Positions 41,961 to 50,891 of a DNA stretch of 54,338 nucleotides are shown here, one piece after another; the stretch's first letter is position 1, and the number at the start of each line of letters is the position of its first letter. Source of the stretch: Coprothermobacterota bacterium (GTDB lineage Bacteria; Caldisericota; JANLFM01). The notes under the pieces were generated by a model. The model did not search any database and was not told the origin of the DNA. It saw only the letters and a list, made by a program, of their open reading frames with translations. The position numbers were made by a program, and so were the translations under genes. The DNA lies in the NCBI GenBank assembly GCA_026389455.1, contig JAPLHV010000071.1:1-54338 (forward strand), in the 5' to 3' direction.

Positions 41961-43216
41961 TTACCCCCCGCGAAGCGCAAACACTGATCCTGCGCGCCGT
42001 CAAGCAGCTCCCCCCCCGCTTGCTCCCACTAGCCGAGTGCCTGGGGCTAGTTCTGGCTGAGGAAGTGGCGGCGGATGAGAATATCCCACCTTTCACCAAC
42101 TCGGCGATGGACGGCTTCGCTCTCGCTGCCGCAGACAGCATGGCGGCCGGCCAAGAGAGGCCTTGCCGCCTGCGCGTCATCGTTGATCTCCCCGCCGGTT
42201 CCAGTTGGTCGGGCTCTCTGGAAACAGGGCAAGCCGCCCGCATCATGACCGGGGCGCCGTTGCCACAGGGGGCGGATTGCGTGGCGCCAGTAGAGGACGC
42301 CACTGTGGAGGGGGAGACGGTGTCTCTGCGCCAGTCTCTGCGCCCTGGCAAGAACGTGCGCCAAGTCGGGGAAGACCTGATCCGAGGAGTTGTTGCGCTG
42401 CCTGCCAAGACTGTACTCCGCCCTGCCGAAATCGGCCTCCTGGCAGCCCTTGGACGAACCCAGGCTTGGGTGTACCCGCCAGCTCGGGTGGCTATCCTGA
42501 CTACCGGCGACGAGCTGGTCGATGCCGGTGAGCGGCCAGGCCCCGGCCAGATCCGCGACGCCAACGGGCCGGCTCTGATCGCTCAAGTTCAGGCGATCGG
42601 CGCGCTTCCCCTACCCAACCTTCGCCTGCCGGACCGTCGCGACGCGGTTCGCTCCGCCCTGGCCGAGTCCGTAGAGAAGGCCGACCTGGTTATCTCCTCG
42701 GGTGGGGTCTCAGTCGGCGACTACGATTTCGTGAAAGAAGTGTTGGAGGAATTGGGGGCCGAACGACTCTTCTGGGGTGTGGCGCAAAAACCGGGGAAAC
42801 CACTGGCTTTCTGGCAGGTCCGGGGGAAACCAGTCTTCGGCCTGCCTGGCAACCCGGTATCTTCGCTCCTTTGCATGGAGGAGTACGTTCGTCCTGCTCT
42901 TCGCTATATGATGGGGCACGGCTTGCTGTTCCGGCCGGAACGGGAGGGACGCCTCGCTGAGGACTATGCCAAGGGGAGAGATGGCCGCTTAAATTTCCTG
43001 CGGGTCACTATCGAGGAGCGCGAGGGCTCTCTCTGGGTAACGCCGACCGGCCCACAGGGCTCCGGGTTGCTCACCTCGCTGTCCCGCGCCAAAGCTTTAG
43101 CCTTGCTCCCCGCCGAGACGGAGCGCTTCCCTAAGGGCAGCCGAGTCACGGTTCAGATGACCGACTGGCCGGAGGATCATGGGCTGTCCGAGCTGCCCGA
43201 GGAGAAGAGATGCTGA
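41957..43216 (+). CDS. moeA: Molybdopterin molybdotransferase
   Basis: A 419-residue enzyme that inserts molybdate or tungstate into adenylated molybdopterin. Motifs: PPFTNSAMDGFAL, RIMTGAPLPQGADCV, AILTTGDELVDAGERPGPGQIRDANG, VISSGGVSVGDYDFVKEVL, KPGKPLAFWQ and GLPGNPVSSLLCMEEYVRP. Domains I to IV appear complete. Adjacent tungstate transport suggests the product is at least partly the tungsten cofactor. ATG 41957 overlaps the tupC stop; its own end overlaps moaA by seven bases. Confidence 0.95.
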   Translation: MITPREAQTLILRAVKQLPPRLLPLAECLGLVLAEEVAADENIPPFTNSAMDGFALAAADSMAAGQERPCRLRVIVDLPAGSSWSGSLETGQAARIMTGAPLPQGADCVAPVEDATVEGETVSLRQSLRPGKNVRQVGEDLIRGVVALPAKTVLRPAEIGLLAALGRTQAWVYPPARVAILTTGDELVDAGERPGPGQIRDANGPALIAQVQAIGALPLPNLRLPDRRDAVRSALAESVEKADLVISSGGVSVGDYDFVKEVLEELGAERLFWGVAQKPGKPLAFWQVRGKPVFGLPGNPVSSLLCMEEYVRPALRYMMGHGLLFRPEREGRLAEDYAKGRDGRLNFLRVTIEEREGSLWVTPTGPQGSGLLTSLSRAKALALLPAETERFPKGSRVTVQMTDWPEDHGLSELPEEKRC

Positions 43217-44178
43217 CCGACTCCACGAGGCGAGCGCTTTGCTATCTGCGGGTCTCCCTCACTGACCGGTGCAACTTGCGCTGTCTCTACTGCATGCCCG
43301 AGGAGGGGACGCCTTCTCTGCCTCACGACCAAATCTTGCGCTTTGAGGAGATCGAGGCTGTCCTGCGCGTGGCTGTCCAAATGGGGTTAACCAGCGTCCG
43401 CCTGACAGGGGGGGAGCCTCTCGCCCGCCGCGGCGTGGTGCAGTTGGTGGAGCGCCTGCATGATATCCCCGGCTTGACCGACCTCTCCTTAACCACCAAT
43501 GGCACTTTATTGGCGGAAGCAGCCGCCTCCCTCCGCCGAGCAGGCCTGCAGAGGTTGAACATCGGTTTGCCTAGCCTGAACCGCGCCACCTACGCCCGCC
43601 TCGTCCGCCGTGATGCACTGCCCCAGGCTCTGGCAGGTTTAGATGCAGCTCTGGCCGAGGGTTACCGTCCTCTGAAGGTGAACGTGGTGGTATTGCGAGG
43701 AATCAACGACGAGCTGGCGCCCTTTGTTGCATTGACGGCTGCCAAGCCTGTGGAAGTGCGTTTTATCGAGTATATGCCGATCGGCCCGCTGTCCAGCCAG
43801 TCTTTCTTCCTGCCGGCAGTTGAGATCGAGCGACGCCTGCGAGCCGAGGGACCCCTCCAAGAGGCTGAGCCGCCCTTGGGAATGGGGCCGGCCACCCGTT
43901 ACTGGCGGCTCCCAGGAGCTCCCGGGCGGCTGGCCGTGTTGGCGCCGATGAGCGAGCATCTCTGCCCATTTTGCAATCGCTTGCGCCTCACCGCCGATGG
44001 GCGCCTCCGGCCTTGTCTCTTCAGCGACCACGAGATCGACCTCAAGCCGTCCTTACGGCCTTCGCCCTCGCAGAGATCGCTGGAAGAAGCCTTTTACCAA
44101 GCGGCCGCCGAGAAGCCCCATTGCATGGAGCCACAATTGTCGCAAGAGCACCGCCATATGGCGCAGATCGGAGGATGA
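43210..44178 (+). CDS. moaA: GTP 3',8-cyclase (radical SAM)
   Basis: A 322-residue radical-SAM enzyme, the first step of molybdopterin synthesis. N-terminal 4Fe-4S motif DRCNLRCLYC, SAM-region VRLTGGEPL, and C-terminal cluster cysteines in CPFCNRLRLTADGRLRPC. EVRFIEYMPIG is typical. One deviation: the usual SLDSL after the RVNI strand reads GLPSL (about 119-123). The Gly-Gly end expected of MoaA (QIGG) is present. The MoaC gene starts two bases after the stop. Confidence 0.95.
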   Translation: MLTDSTRRALCYLRVSLTDRCNLRCLYCMPEEGTPSLPHDQILRFEEIEAVLRVAVQMGLTSVRLTGGEPLARRGVVQLVERLHDIPGLTDLSLTTNGTLLAEAAASLRRAGLQRLNIGLPSLNRATYARLVRRDALPQALAGLDAALAEGYRPLKVNVVVLRGINDELAPFVALTAAKPVEVRFIEYMPIGPLSSQSFFLPAVEIERRLRAEGPLQEAEPPLGMGPATRYWRLPGAPGRLAVLAPMSEHLCPFCNRLRLTADGRLRPCLFSDHEIDLKPSLRPSPSQRSLEEAFYQAAAEKPHCMEPQLSQEHRHMAQIGG

Positions 44179-44179
44179 G

Positions 44180-44662
44180 ATGGATAGTGCGGCGATGAGC
44201 CACCTGGACGAAGGGGGGCGGGCTCGCATGGTGGATGTGGGATCCAAAGAGCCGACACTGCGGGAGGCTGTAGCCTGCGTCTCGGTTCAACTTTCAACAG
44301 AAACCTTCCGCCTTGTCGCTGAGAAGGCAATCCAGAAAGGGGATGTGCTAACTGTGGCTCAATTGGCGGGGATCCAGGCAGCCAAGCGCACTGCCGAGCT
44401 GATCCCGCTATGCCACCCCATCTCGCTCACCTTCGCCGGTTTAGAATTGCGTTTGGACGAATCCTCTCATCGCGTAGAGATCGAGGCCACTTGCCGTACC
44501 AAGGCCGAGACAGGGGTAGAGATGGAGGCCATGACCGCCGCCGCTGTGGCCGCGCTGACGGTGTACGACATGTGCAAGGCGATGGAGCGCGGGATCCGCA
44601 TCTGTGACCTGCGCGTGGTGCGCAAGTCGGGCGGGAAGAGCGGCCTCTACCAAGGAGTGTGA
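44180..44662 (+). CDS. moaC: Cyclic pyranopterin monophosphate synthase
   Basis: A 160-residue enzyme that turns the MoaA product into cyclic pyranopterin monophosphate. Motifs: ARMVDVGSKEPTLREAVA, IPLCHPISLTF, and ETGVEMEAMTAAAVAALTVY-type active site with DMCKAM. GGAGG lies six bases before ATG 44180; the frame is open upstream but that would overlap moaA heavily. moaD and moaE, needed next, are not in the window. Confidence 0.95.
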   Translation: MDSAAMSHLDEGGRARMVDVGSKEPTLREAVACVSVQLSTETFRLVAEKAIQKGDVLTVAQLAGIQAAKRTAELIPLCHPISLTFAGLELRLDESSHRVEIEATCRTKAETGVEMEAMTAAAVAALTVYDMCKAMERGIRICDLRVVRKSGGKSGLYQGV

Positions 44663-44663
44663 A

Positions 44664-45665
44664 ATGGAAGAAAAGATCGATCTGGAGACGAAACAGTTGG
44701 ATAGAAAGGCGCTGCCGCACGGCACGATCGCAGCAGTGAACCGTTCCCAGCGGAAGGGGACGCGCAAGGAGGAGATTCAGGAAGGGTTGCTGGTGGCTTA
44801 CTTCGGCCTGGAGGGGGATGCCCACGCCGGCCCCTGGCATCGTCAAGTTTCTTTGTTGGCCGAGGAGAGCATCGCCAAGATGCGCAGTCGCGGGATTGAA
44901 TTAGGTTTCGGAGATTTCGCCGAGAACCTCGCCACGCGCGGCCTGGATCTGCCAAAGTTGCCGGTTGGGACACGGCTGGGGGTAGGAGCGGAGGCTCTCC
45001 TGGAGATCACCCAGATTGGCAAGGAGTGTCACCAAAGTTGTGAGATCCGCCGTCAGGTGGGTGACTGCGTGATGCCCCGGGAAGGGATCTTCGCTCGCGT
45101 CCTTAGCGGGGGAACAGTGCGGGCGGGAGACCCGATCCGCGTCCTGGAGAGAACTGAGCTGCCACCCAACGACACGAGCTTGGGATGCAGCCGCAGCGCT
45201 GCCGTGCTCACCCTCTCCGATCGCTGTGCCAGAGGCGAGCAGGCCGACCTCTCCGGCCCCTTCATTGCCGAACGTTTGCGCCAAGCTGGTTGGGAGATCC
45301 AGCATCAGCTCATCCACCCCGATGACCAGGATGCTATCTCAGGTCAGCTCGCTGTCTGGTGCGATGGCAATGATTTGGACCTGATTCTGACCACCGGCGG
45401 CACCGGCTTCGGCCCGCGCGACAGCGCTCCGGAAGCAACTTTGGCTATCCTCCAGCGTCGCGCTCCCGGCCTGGCTGAAGCCCTTCGCAGCGACGGGATG
45501 AAGCGTACCCCCACCGCCTGCCTCTCTCGGGGCGAGGCGGGACTCCGTGGAAAAACCCTGGTGGTCAACCTACCGGGCAGCTTGCGAGCTGTGCAAGAGG
45601 GGATGTCTTTCCTCGTCCCCCTGTTGGACCACGCGCTGGCCATGATGCGCGGCGAGGGGCACTGA
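44664..45665 (+). CDS. MOSC domain - MogA (molybdopterin adenylyltransferase) fusion protein
   Basis: A 333-residue two-domain protein. Residues about 15-170 form a MOSC domain (GLEGDAHAGPWHRQVSLL, FAENLATRG, and Cys residues in ECHQSCEI), thought to handle sulfur or metal at the cofactor. Residues about 185-333 are MogA/MoaB-like (VLTLSDRCARGEQADLSGP, LTTGGTGFGPRD, PEAT, KTLVVNLPGSLRAVQEG), which adenylates molybdopterin before MoeA acts. This fusion is known in clostridia. AAGGAG precedes ATG 44664. It closes the moa block. Confidence 0.92.
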   Translation: MEEKIDLETKQLDRKALPHGTIAAVNRSQRKGTRKEEIQEGLLVAYFGLEGDAHAGPWHRQVSLLAEESIAKMRSRGIELGFGDFAENLATRGLDLPKLPVGTRLGVGAEALLEITQIGKECHQSCEIRRQVGDCVMPREGIFARVLSGGTVRAGDPIRVLERTELPPNDTSLGCSRSAAVLTLSDRCARGEQADLSGPFIAERLRQAGWEIQHQLIHPDDQDAISGQLAVWCDGNDLDLILTTGGTGFGPRDSAPEATLAILQRRAPGLAEALRSDGMKRTPTACLSRGEAGLRGKTLVVNLPGSLRAVQEGMSFLVPLLDHALAMMRGEGH

Positions 45666-45666
45666 A

Positions 45667-46131
45667 GTGATCCTCGGCGGCGCCCCTGGTGAAAGAGCGC
45701 TGAATGCTTTCCTGCGCGGCTTAACCGTAGGACTGCTGGCTTGGGCAGGGATCAGCGTTGCGGCAGGGATCCTCCTCTTAAGCTTCGCTCAAACGCCTTT
45801 CTGGGGAGGATTCGCCCTGCAATGCTTTCTCTGGGCGATCATCGACACTGGCATTGCCCTGTGGGGGTGGTGGCGAGAACGCCGCGCCCTGCCGCCGCTG
45901 ACTGCTCGCGCCGTTCGGGAAAAAGCCGAACAGCTACGGCGCAACCTTCTCTGGAACGCAGGCCTGGATCTCCTCTACATCGCCTTGGGAGCGCTCCTGA
46001 TCACCCTCTGGGGAGTGAATTCAGCCATCGGTCAGGGGCACGGCGCAGGCATCATCGCCCAGGGAGCCTTCCTGCTGGCCTTCGACCTGGGTCAATCGCT
46101 TCGCTTAGGTCGACAGATGGTCAACGCTTAG
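45667..46131 (+). CDS. Small four-helix membrane protein (DUF6992-like)
   Basis: A 154-residue protein with four hydrophobic segments in two pairs: LTVGLLAWAGISVAAGILLL, FALQCFLWAIIDTGIALWGW, LDLLYIALGALLITLWG and GIIAQGAFLLAFDLGQSL, joined by a basic cytoplasmic loop. The WAIIDTGIALWG pattern recalls DUF6992, but I hold that loosely. GTG start one base after the MOSC-MogA stop. Function unknown; its place may reflect operon extension only. Confidence 0.7.
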   Translation: MILGGAPGERALNAFLRGLTVGLLAWAGISVAAGILLLSFAQTPFWGGFALQCFLWAIIDTGIALWGWWRERRALPPLTARAVREKAEQLRRNLLWNAGLDLLYIALGALLITLWGVNSAIGQGHGAGIIAQGAFLLAFDLGQSLRLGRQMVNA

Positions 46132-46152
46132 GCACGATCTCCCGATCCCCGA

Positions 46153-46203
46153 ATGGACCTCTGGTCCGAATTGACCGGAGGTCCATTCGGACCAGAGGTC
46201 CAT
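46153..46203. repeat. 19-bp perfect inverted repeat between convergent genes
   Basis: ATGGACCTCTGGTCCGAAT at 46153-46171 is exactly complementary to 46185-46203, with a 13-base loop that itself repeats GGAGGTCC. Each arm is a partial palindrome (GGACCTCTGGTCC). It may end transcripts from the left gene or be a protein-binding site. Confidence 0.85.
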
Positions 46204-46216
46204 AGGAAATATCGTT

Positions 46217-46242
46217 AGGGCGGGTTTGAAACCCGCCCCTAC
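46217..46242. repeat. 29-bp palindromic repeat, copy 5
   Basis: AGGGCGGGTTTGAAACCCGC and the rest of the right arm (CCCTAC); followed by TTTTT, so it could also act as a terminator for the plus-strand genes. Confidence 0.8.
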
Positions 46243-46293
46243 TTTTTGATGGGAACCAAGAAGGCGACAAAGAACTTCGGCTCTGCAATATGC

Positions 46294-46320
46294 AAGGGCG
46301 GCCCGATGGGCCGCCCTTTA
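46294..46320. terminator. Bidirectional terminator between convergent genes
   Basis: An 11-bp perfect stem AAGGGCGGCCC / GGGCCGCCCTT with a GAT loop and TTTA on the plus side, 35 bases after the stop of the minus-strand SLH gene. Confidence 0.7.
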
Positions 46321-46354
46321 TCGGTGTGGAACGATTGATAGTTTGGATTGAGGG

Positions 46355-48202
46355 TTAAGTGCCGCCCATCGCTTTGATCGCCTCTAGGGCGTTCTTTTGC
46401 ATCGTCGGAGCAGCGTCAGCCGGAGTCACCGACCCCCCCATCACCCCTTGCAACTGGGGATTAATAGCGTCCCAAACCGCCCGCATCTCGGGGACGGTGG
46501 GCATCGGCTTGCCGACCTCTACCTGGTAAGCGCTGCCTTTCAGGATTGGATCGGAGAGAATGATCGGCTCCTCCATCGCCTTTTTGCTGCTGGGCAGGAT
46601 GGAGAGATCTTTGGTCCACTGGCTCTGCACCTCCGGCGTCATCATATAACGCAGGAACATCTTCATCGGGAATTGCTTGCTCTCCGAGCAGGAGGTGGCG
46701 ATGCTGTAACCCTTGGAGGAGACCATCGGGGTGGGCCAAAGTCCGGTGGCGACCACCTGCGGGATGCGGGTGACCCCGAAGGCGAATTTAGTGATGTCTT
46801 TCTTGTAACCGCCCAGGGCCCAGTCGCCGTTGATGATGAAGCCGGCATTGCCTTCTTTGAAGAGGGACTCGGCGGTGTCATAGGTATTGCCGGTGGGCAC
46901 TACCTTCTGATCCTGCAAGCTCTTCGCAAAGGTCAGCGCGTCGACCATGGCCTGGCTATCCAACGTGGGTGCGTAGTTGGCATCCATTACCCAACCGCCG
47001 AAACCACCCAGCCAAGGGACGAAGAAGAAAGCCTCCGGATCGTTATAGACAAGGCCCCACTGGATGACCTTGCCGCCCTCTTCCTTGTAGAGAGTTTTGG
47101 CCATGGCGATCATCTCATCGGTGTTTTTTGGCGGTTCGGGGACCAAAGTCTTGTTGTAGATCAGCATCAAGTGGTTTCCGACGCGGTCCGGCACCCCCCA
47201 GGTCTGCCCCTTCAGTTGCATCGACCCAACTGAGTTTGGCATCAGGGCATCGAAGAAGGTGGGGCCGAAGAGAGCATCCAGGGGCTTGATCAGGTTCATC
47301 GTGGAGAAAGGTCCGACGTTGTCGTTCGGCCCGTAAACCAAGTCCGGTCCGGAATTGGCCAAGGCGGCGGTCTGGAAGTTGGAACGCAGATCCTCGGTGC
47401 CATAGTGGACGATGTCCCAAGTGACATTGAGCGCGCCTTTGTAGAGATTTGCGAAGTCAGCTATGTTTTTCTCTAGTAGGGTCTTCTCGCCCGGATCCAT
47501 CTGCTCCCAGAAGGTGACGGTGACCGCGGGTGGGGAGTAGGTTCCCAGGGCGCCATCCAACATGCGAGCGACGAAAACAGAGGCTTGGGAGCGGGTGGCG
47601 CCTTTCTCGGGGTAGAGCAAACCAGGCCCCATGGGCTGTGCAACGTCGTAGAAAACAATGAACGGATCAGGCGACCGCAGGATCTTGTTGGTGTAGCAGG
47701 CCATGATCTCACCAAATCCCCAGTAACCTGTGGCTACGTCGGAGAAAACCCCGTCAGTGCCGGCAGGATAGGCCTTGGCGCGGGCGATGATAGCTAGCGC
47801 TTGAGCGATGGTGACAGGCAGCTCAGGGCCGAAGGTCCCATCCGGGAAACCCTTGATCAAGCCCTTCTCGGCGGCAGTAGCAATGTAGCCGGTTGCCCAG
47901 TTGTCCGCGAGGACGTCCGGGAAATTGGCGGTGGCGCCGGCAACCGGCGTATAGCCGAGAGCCAGGCTGATGATTTTGGCGAACTGGGCGCGGGTGACAC
48001 CGTCTTCAGGACGGAAGGTGCCGTCCGGGAAACCGGCGATGATATTCTTGTCGGCCAAGATGCCAATCTCTTTGGTCGCCCAATAGGAGGTCACCTCGAC
48101 ATCGCTGAAGGATGCCGCGGCATTGACAAGGGGTCGGCTGGGAATCACCCCAATGCCAACCAACAACAATACTACCAGTACGATACTAACTGCTTTCCTC
48201 AC
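46355..48202 (-). CDS. SLH-anchored extracellular solute-binding protein (family 1, sugar type)
   Basis: A 615-residue exported protein joining a triple SLH anchor to an ABC-type sugar-binding domain. Signal peptide at about 1-28; SLH repeats at about 31-75, 92-140 and 152-217 (GFPDGTFRPEDGVTRAQFAK; GFPDGTFGPELPVT; the third with an insert before YPEKGATRSQA). From about 228 the MalE-like domain runs to the end: WEQMDPGEKTLLEKNIADF, DLVYGPNDNVGPF, GVPDRVGNHLMLIYNK, GNAGFIINGDWALGGY. Most Gram-positive binding proteins are lipoproteins held at the membrane; this one has no lipobox and would sit on the S-layer polymer. No permease or ATPase gene adjoins. GTG start behind GAGGTGG. Confidence 0.93.
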   Translation of the reverse strand: MRKAVSIVLVVLLLVGIGVIPSRPLVNAAASFSDVEVTSYWATKEIGILADKNIIAGFPDGTFRPEDGVTRAQFAKIISLALGYTPVAGATANFPDVLADNWATGYIATAAEKGLIKGFPDGTFGPELPVTIAQALAIIARAKAYPAGTDGVFSDVATGYWGFGEIMACYTNKILRSPDPFIVFYDVAQPMGPGLLYPEKGATRSQASVFVARMLDGALGTYSPPAVTVTFWEQMDPGEKTLLEKNIADFANLYKGALNVTWDIVHYGTEDLRSNFQTAALANSGPDLVYGPNDNVGPFSTMNLIKPLDALFGPTFFDALMPNSVGSMQLKGQTWGVPDRVGNHLMLIYNKTLVPEPPKNTDEMIAMAKTLYKEEGGKVIQWGLVYNDPEAFFFVPWLGGFGGWVMDANYAPTLDSQAMVDALTFAKSLQDQKVVPTGNTYDTAESLFKEGNAGFIINGDWALGGYKKDITKFAFGVTRIPQVVATGLWPTPMVSSKGYSIATSCSESKQFPMKMFLRYMMTPEVQSQWTKDLSILPSSKKAMEEPIILSDPILKGSAYQVEVGKPMPTVPEMRAVWDAINPQLQGVMGGSVTPADAAPTMQKNALEAIKAMGGT

Positions 48203-48470
48203 TCATACCACCTCTCTTTTCTAGTTTTGGCAGTTTCTGCCTTATCAATTCTAGGCAGGTTGCTTCGAACTGTAAACAAACCATCGAGAGCGGAAATTCC
48301 TGCGCTAGCTGGTCCTGGCGCAAGGTAACTCAGTCTGCAAGCGGAAACCGGAAAAGATCCACTTGACAATCGACCACGGCTTACTCCAGGAAATAGCGGA
48401 TCGTATCGCCCAGGCTATGAAAAGAACCAGCCCGCGGCAATGGTCAAGGCCGCAAGGGGCCTATGCTTTT

Positions 48471-50540
48471 CTACAGTGGACGGTGAAAGAGCAGTTGGAA
48501 TGGTTGGAAAGCTTTCAGCCAGTACCCCTGGCCCGGCTGAAAGAAACCATTATTCAGGGGAAGGAGGCGATAGACGAAGCCGTCGTACCAGTAGATGGCC
48601 GGCGCCAAGATCTGGGCGGCAACCGCCTCCTCAAGCGTCAATGCAACACTGGCGGTTCGGACCTGTACAGACTGGGCGGGGACGGCCGCCAGGTAAGGAT
48701 CGCCGATCATCTCCCAGCCGGGGACGACGCCGATGGCCCGTTCCTCTTCCACGCAGGGGGAGCCGGTAACCGTCCACCAAAGAGGTTGCCCACCCAGCGC
48801 CGCTTTCAGCCAATAGCCCTCTCCCGGCCGAAGAGAGATTGAATCGCGAGCATCGTAGCGGGCCGCCAGTGGATCCCAGCGGTAGAGGAACCAGGGCTCC
48901 GGCAAGCCGAAGAAAACCTGGACCGGAGAAGAGGGAGTGATTAGGGGGAGGGAGATCTGGTTCCAGCCAGGTTGAAATAGCAGCCTCACTCCGCCGGCGG
49001 GCCTGACCCGCAACTGCACTGAGACCAAAAGAGGGCTGTTGCCGGCTTGCGGGGAGGAAATGGAGAGGGTAGCGAAGTAGTTTCCGGCAAGCAGCGCACG
49101 GGCGTCGGCTTGCAGATGAATCAAGGTCGGAGGGCCGTTCAGGGTCCCTGTGGTAGGGACCACGGTCAGCCAAGGGACATTGGCAGTGGCGGTCCAGGAG
49201 AGGGCGCCGCCACCCGCTTCTCCCAACTGCAGCGATCCCCAATCTTGTGAGAAACTGCCCTCCTCCGCCTCAAGGGCAAGCGCAGCGGGGGTCGCAGTCA
49301 GCGTCAAGGGGGATGGAGAAGGGTATCGCAACAGCAGGACGTCGATCTGCTGGAGGGAGTAAGCGCCATTCCAATCCAGCGGATAGTGGTAGCGGTTGCT
49401 GGAATGAGCGTCCACCAGGGGAAAAGGAGCGGGGGTTCCGTGATCTTGGTCGAACGCTGCCACCACTCCCATGTGGTGGGTGTCAGGATCCTCTTGGGTA
49501 TGCACCAAGGCCAGATCGCCCAGTTTCAGCTCGCTCCAGTGAACGTCAGCGCGGCCCGGGCAGGCGCCGTTGGGAGCAGTCGAGCCGGGCGGGTTGTGCT
49601 TCACCGTGTAACCCAAGCCGCCGCCCTCAGCGTAGTCGCCGGCGTAGACCCAGGAGTCGCTGCAGTGGATCGGCTCGCTCCAAGCCCCCGGCCAATGAAA
49701 CCACCACTGAAGATCCGGAGAGCCTACAGTGTCCATCGCCCAGCCGCCCTCGAATAGAGCTTGGGAGATGAAGTTGGCGCAGTCCCCGCCAGTGGAGGAA
49801 AAATCCGGGTAATAGGGGACGTTGGGGTCAAGAGCATAGAAATCAGCGTAGGCTGCCACCGCCCCCCGGCTGGGGGTGGCGGGCCGCCCAAAGACGGGCG
49901 CCGTCAACTGGGGAAATAAGGCAACCACTTCCTCATAGGCCGGGAAGCCGGCCACCCGTGGGAAAGGGCTGCTGCTGCCGGCTTGCATCCCGGGGACGGG
50001 TTGAACGTTCTCCTCCCAGGCCAGGTCGGCAGAGATCGCCCAGCTATCCGCGGTCCGCCTCAGCCAGATCGAATGCGCTATGACTACCGAAGATCGGCAA
50101 AGAATGCCGCTGACCAAGCCCGGAGCGCTGACGCGGATCTCTTCGCTCAGATAACAGACTGCTTCTTCCCCTTGCACCAGGACGACCGGCGTGGAGAAGG
50201 ATTGAACGAGAACAGGTTCTCCCTTCCAGCCGGCTGCGGCATCCTCTTGGTAATAGTTCCACAACCAGCAGAGCCCGGAGGGGCCGAAGAAACGGCCGGC
50301 CAGGCGTTCCTCCTCATCAACTGAAAGAAAGTGTGATAGTGGCGATAGGTCGCCAGTCTGCATCACCACTACACCAGCTTGCAGGTATCGCTGAACCAAC
50401 GAGGCGATCGCCGTCCGGTCCTTAACATTATCTTGCAGACCAGAGGCAGCTACGATCCCGACGCAGGGCAGGAAAGACAGCCAGACCCACAACAGCAAGA
50501 TTGCCCAGATCAGAACTGGCCACCCTTGTTTGCGTTTCAA
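48471..50540 (-). CDS. Secreted Amidase_6 (NlpC/P60-like) protein with BACON-like and C-terminal GWN-type modules
   Basis: A 689-residue exported protein. TTG 50540, five bases behind AAGGAG, starts LKRKQGWPVLIWAILLLWV, a signal peptide or anchor. About 45-190 is an unassigned N-terminal domain. The Amidase_6 domain follows (AAYADFYALDPNVPYYPDF, then GGDCANFISQALFEGG with the likely catalytic Cys, HHMGVVAAF with the His). A BACON-like domain comes next (SWTATANVPWLTVVPTTG). Last come two modules with PGWNQISLP / PGWEMIGDP and GEGYWLKA patterns. The same C-terminal module occurs in the fragment at 51777. Probably acts on wall peptides outside the cell. Confidence 0.82.
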   Translation of the reverse strand: MKRKQGWPVLIWAILLLWVWLSFLPCVGIVAASGLQDNVKDRTAIASLVQRYLQAGVVVMQTGDLSPLSHFLSVDEEERLAGRFFGPSGLCWLWNYYQEDAAAGWKGEPVLVQSFSTPVVLVQGEEAVCYLSEEIRVSAPGLVSGILCRSSVVIAHSIWLRRTADSWAISADLAWEENVQPVPGMQAGSSSPFPRVAGFPAYEEVVALFPQLTAPVFGRPATPSRGAVAAYADFYALDPNVPYYPDFSSTGGDCANFISQALFEGGWAMDTVGSPDLQWWFHWPGAWSEPIHCSDSWVYAGDYAEGGGLGYTVKHNPPGSTAPNGACPGRADVHWSELKLGDLALVHTQEDPDTHHMGVVAAFDQDHGTPAPFPLVDAHSSNRYHYPLDWNGAYSLQQIDVLLLRYPSPSPLTLTATPAALALEAEEGSFSQDWGSLQLGEAGGGALSWTATANVPWLTVVPTTGTLNGPPTLIHLQADARALLAGNYFATLSISSPQAGNSPLLVSVQLRVRPAGGVRLLFQPGWNQISLPLITPSSPVQVFFGLPEPWFLYRWDPLAARYDARDSISLRPGEGYWLKAALGGQPLWWTVTGSPCVEEERAIGVVPGWEMIGDPYLAAVPAQSVQVRTASVALTLEEAVAAQILAPAIYWYDGFVYRLLPLNNGFFQPGQGYWLKAFQPFQLLFHRPL

Positions 50541-50723
50541 TTTTGCTCCTTGCTCCGTCCTCTCAGGCAAATAGCCGGCCTCCACCCTAGTGCGCAGGCC
50601 CGCGCATCGTTCCGCCCTTGGCAATATCTCTGACTCACCACTGTCACTCCCCGTTCTGCCTCAAGGAAGAACAGCTCTTTTCCTATCATTCTAAGAAAGA
50701 AGGCGGCAGATGCCAGGAACGGT

Positions 50724-50799
50724 TGGCGGGCCCTGGGAGAATCGAACTCCCAACAATCGGATTAGAAGTCCGATGCTCTATCCGTTGAGCTAAGGGCCC
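50724..50799 (-). tRNA. tRNA-Arg (anticodon TCT), CCA encoded
   Basis: A 76-base cloverleaf on the minus strand: acceptor GGGCCCT pairs with AGGGCCC, anticodon stem TCGGA/TCCGA encloses CTTCTAA (anticodon TCT), T arm GGGAG-TTCGATT-CTCCC, then discriminator G and genomic CCA. Confidence 0.95.
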
Positions 50800-50891
50800 G
50801 GCGGGCAGGACAGCCCCTATCATAGCAGGCCGGCAGAGCCCGTGCCTGCCATGATCTTCTCGATTTCGTCCACAAGCTCCGATCCTGGGGG

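Noticed and set aside
48363-48842. Plus-strand frame starting MTIDHGLLQEIADRIAQAMK
   Set aside because: The first 35 residues look plausible, but the rest is antisense to the amidase gene and there is no Shine-Dalgarno.
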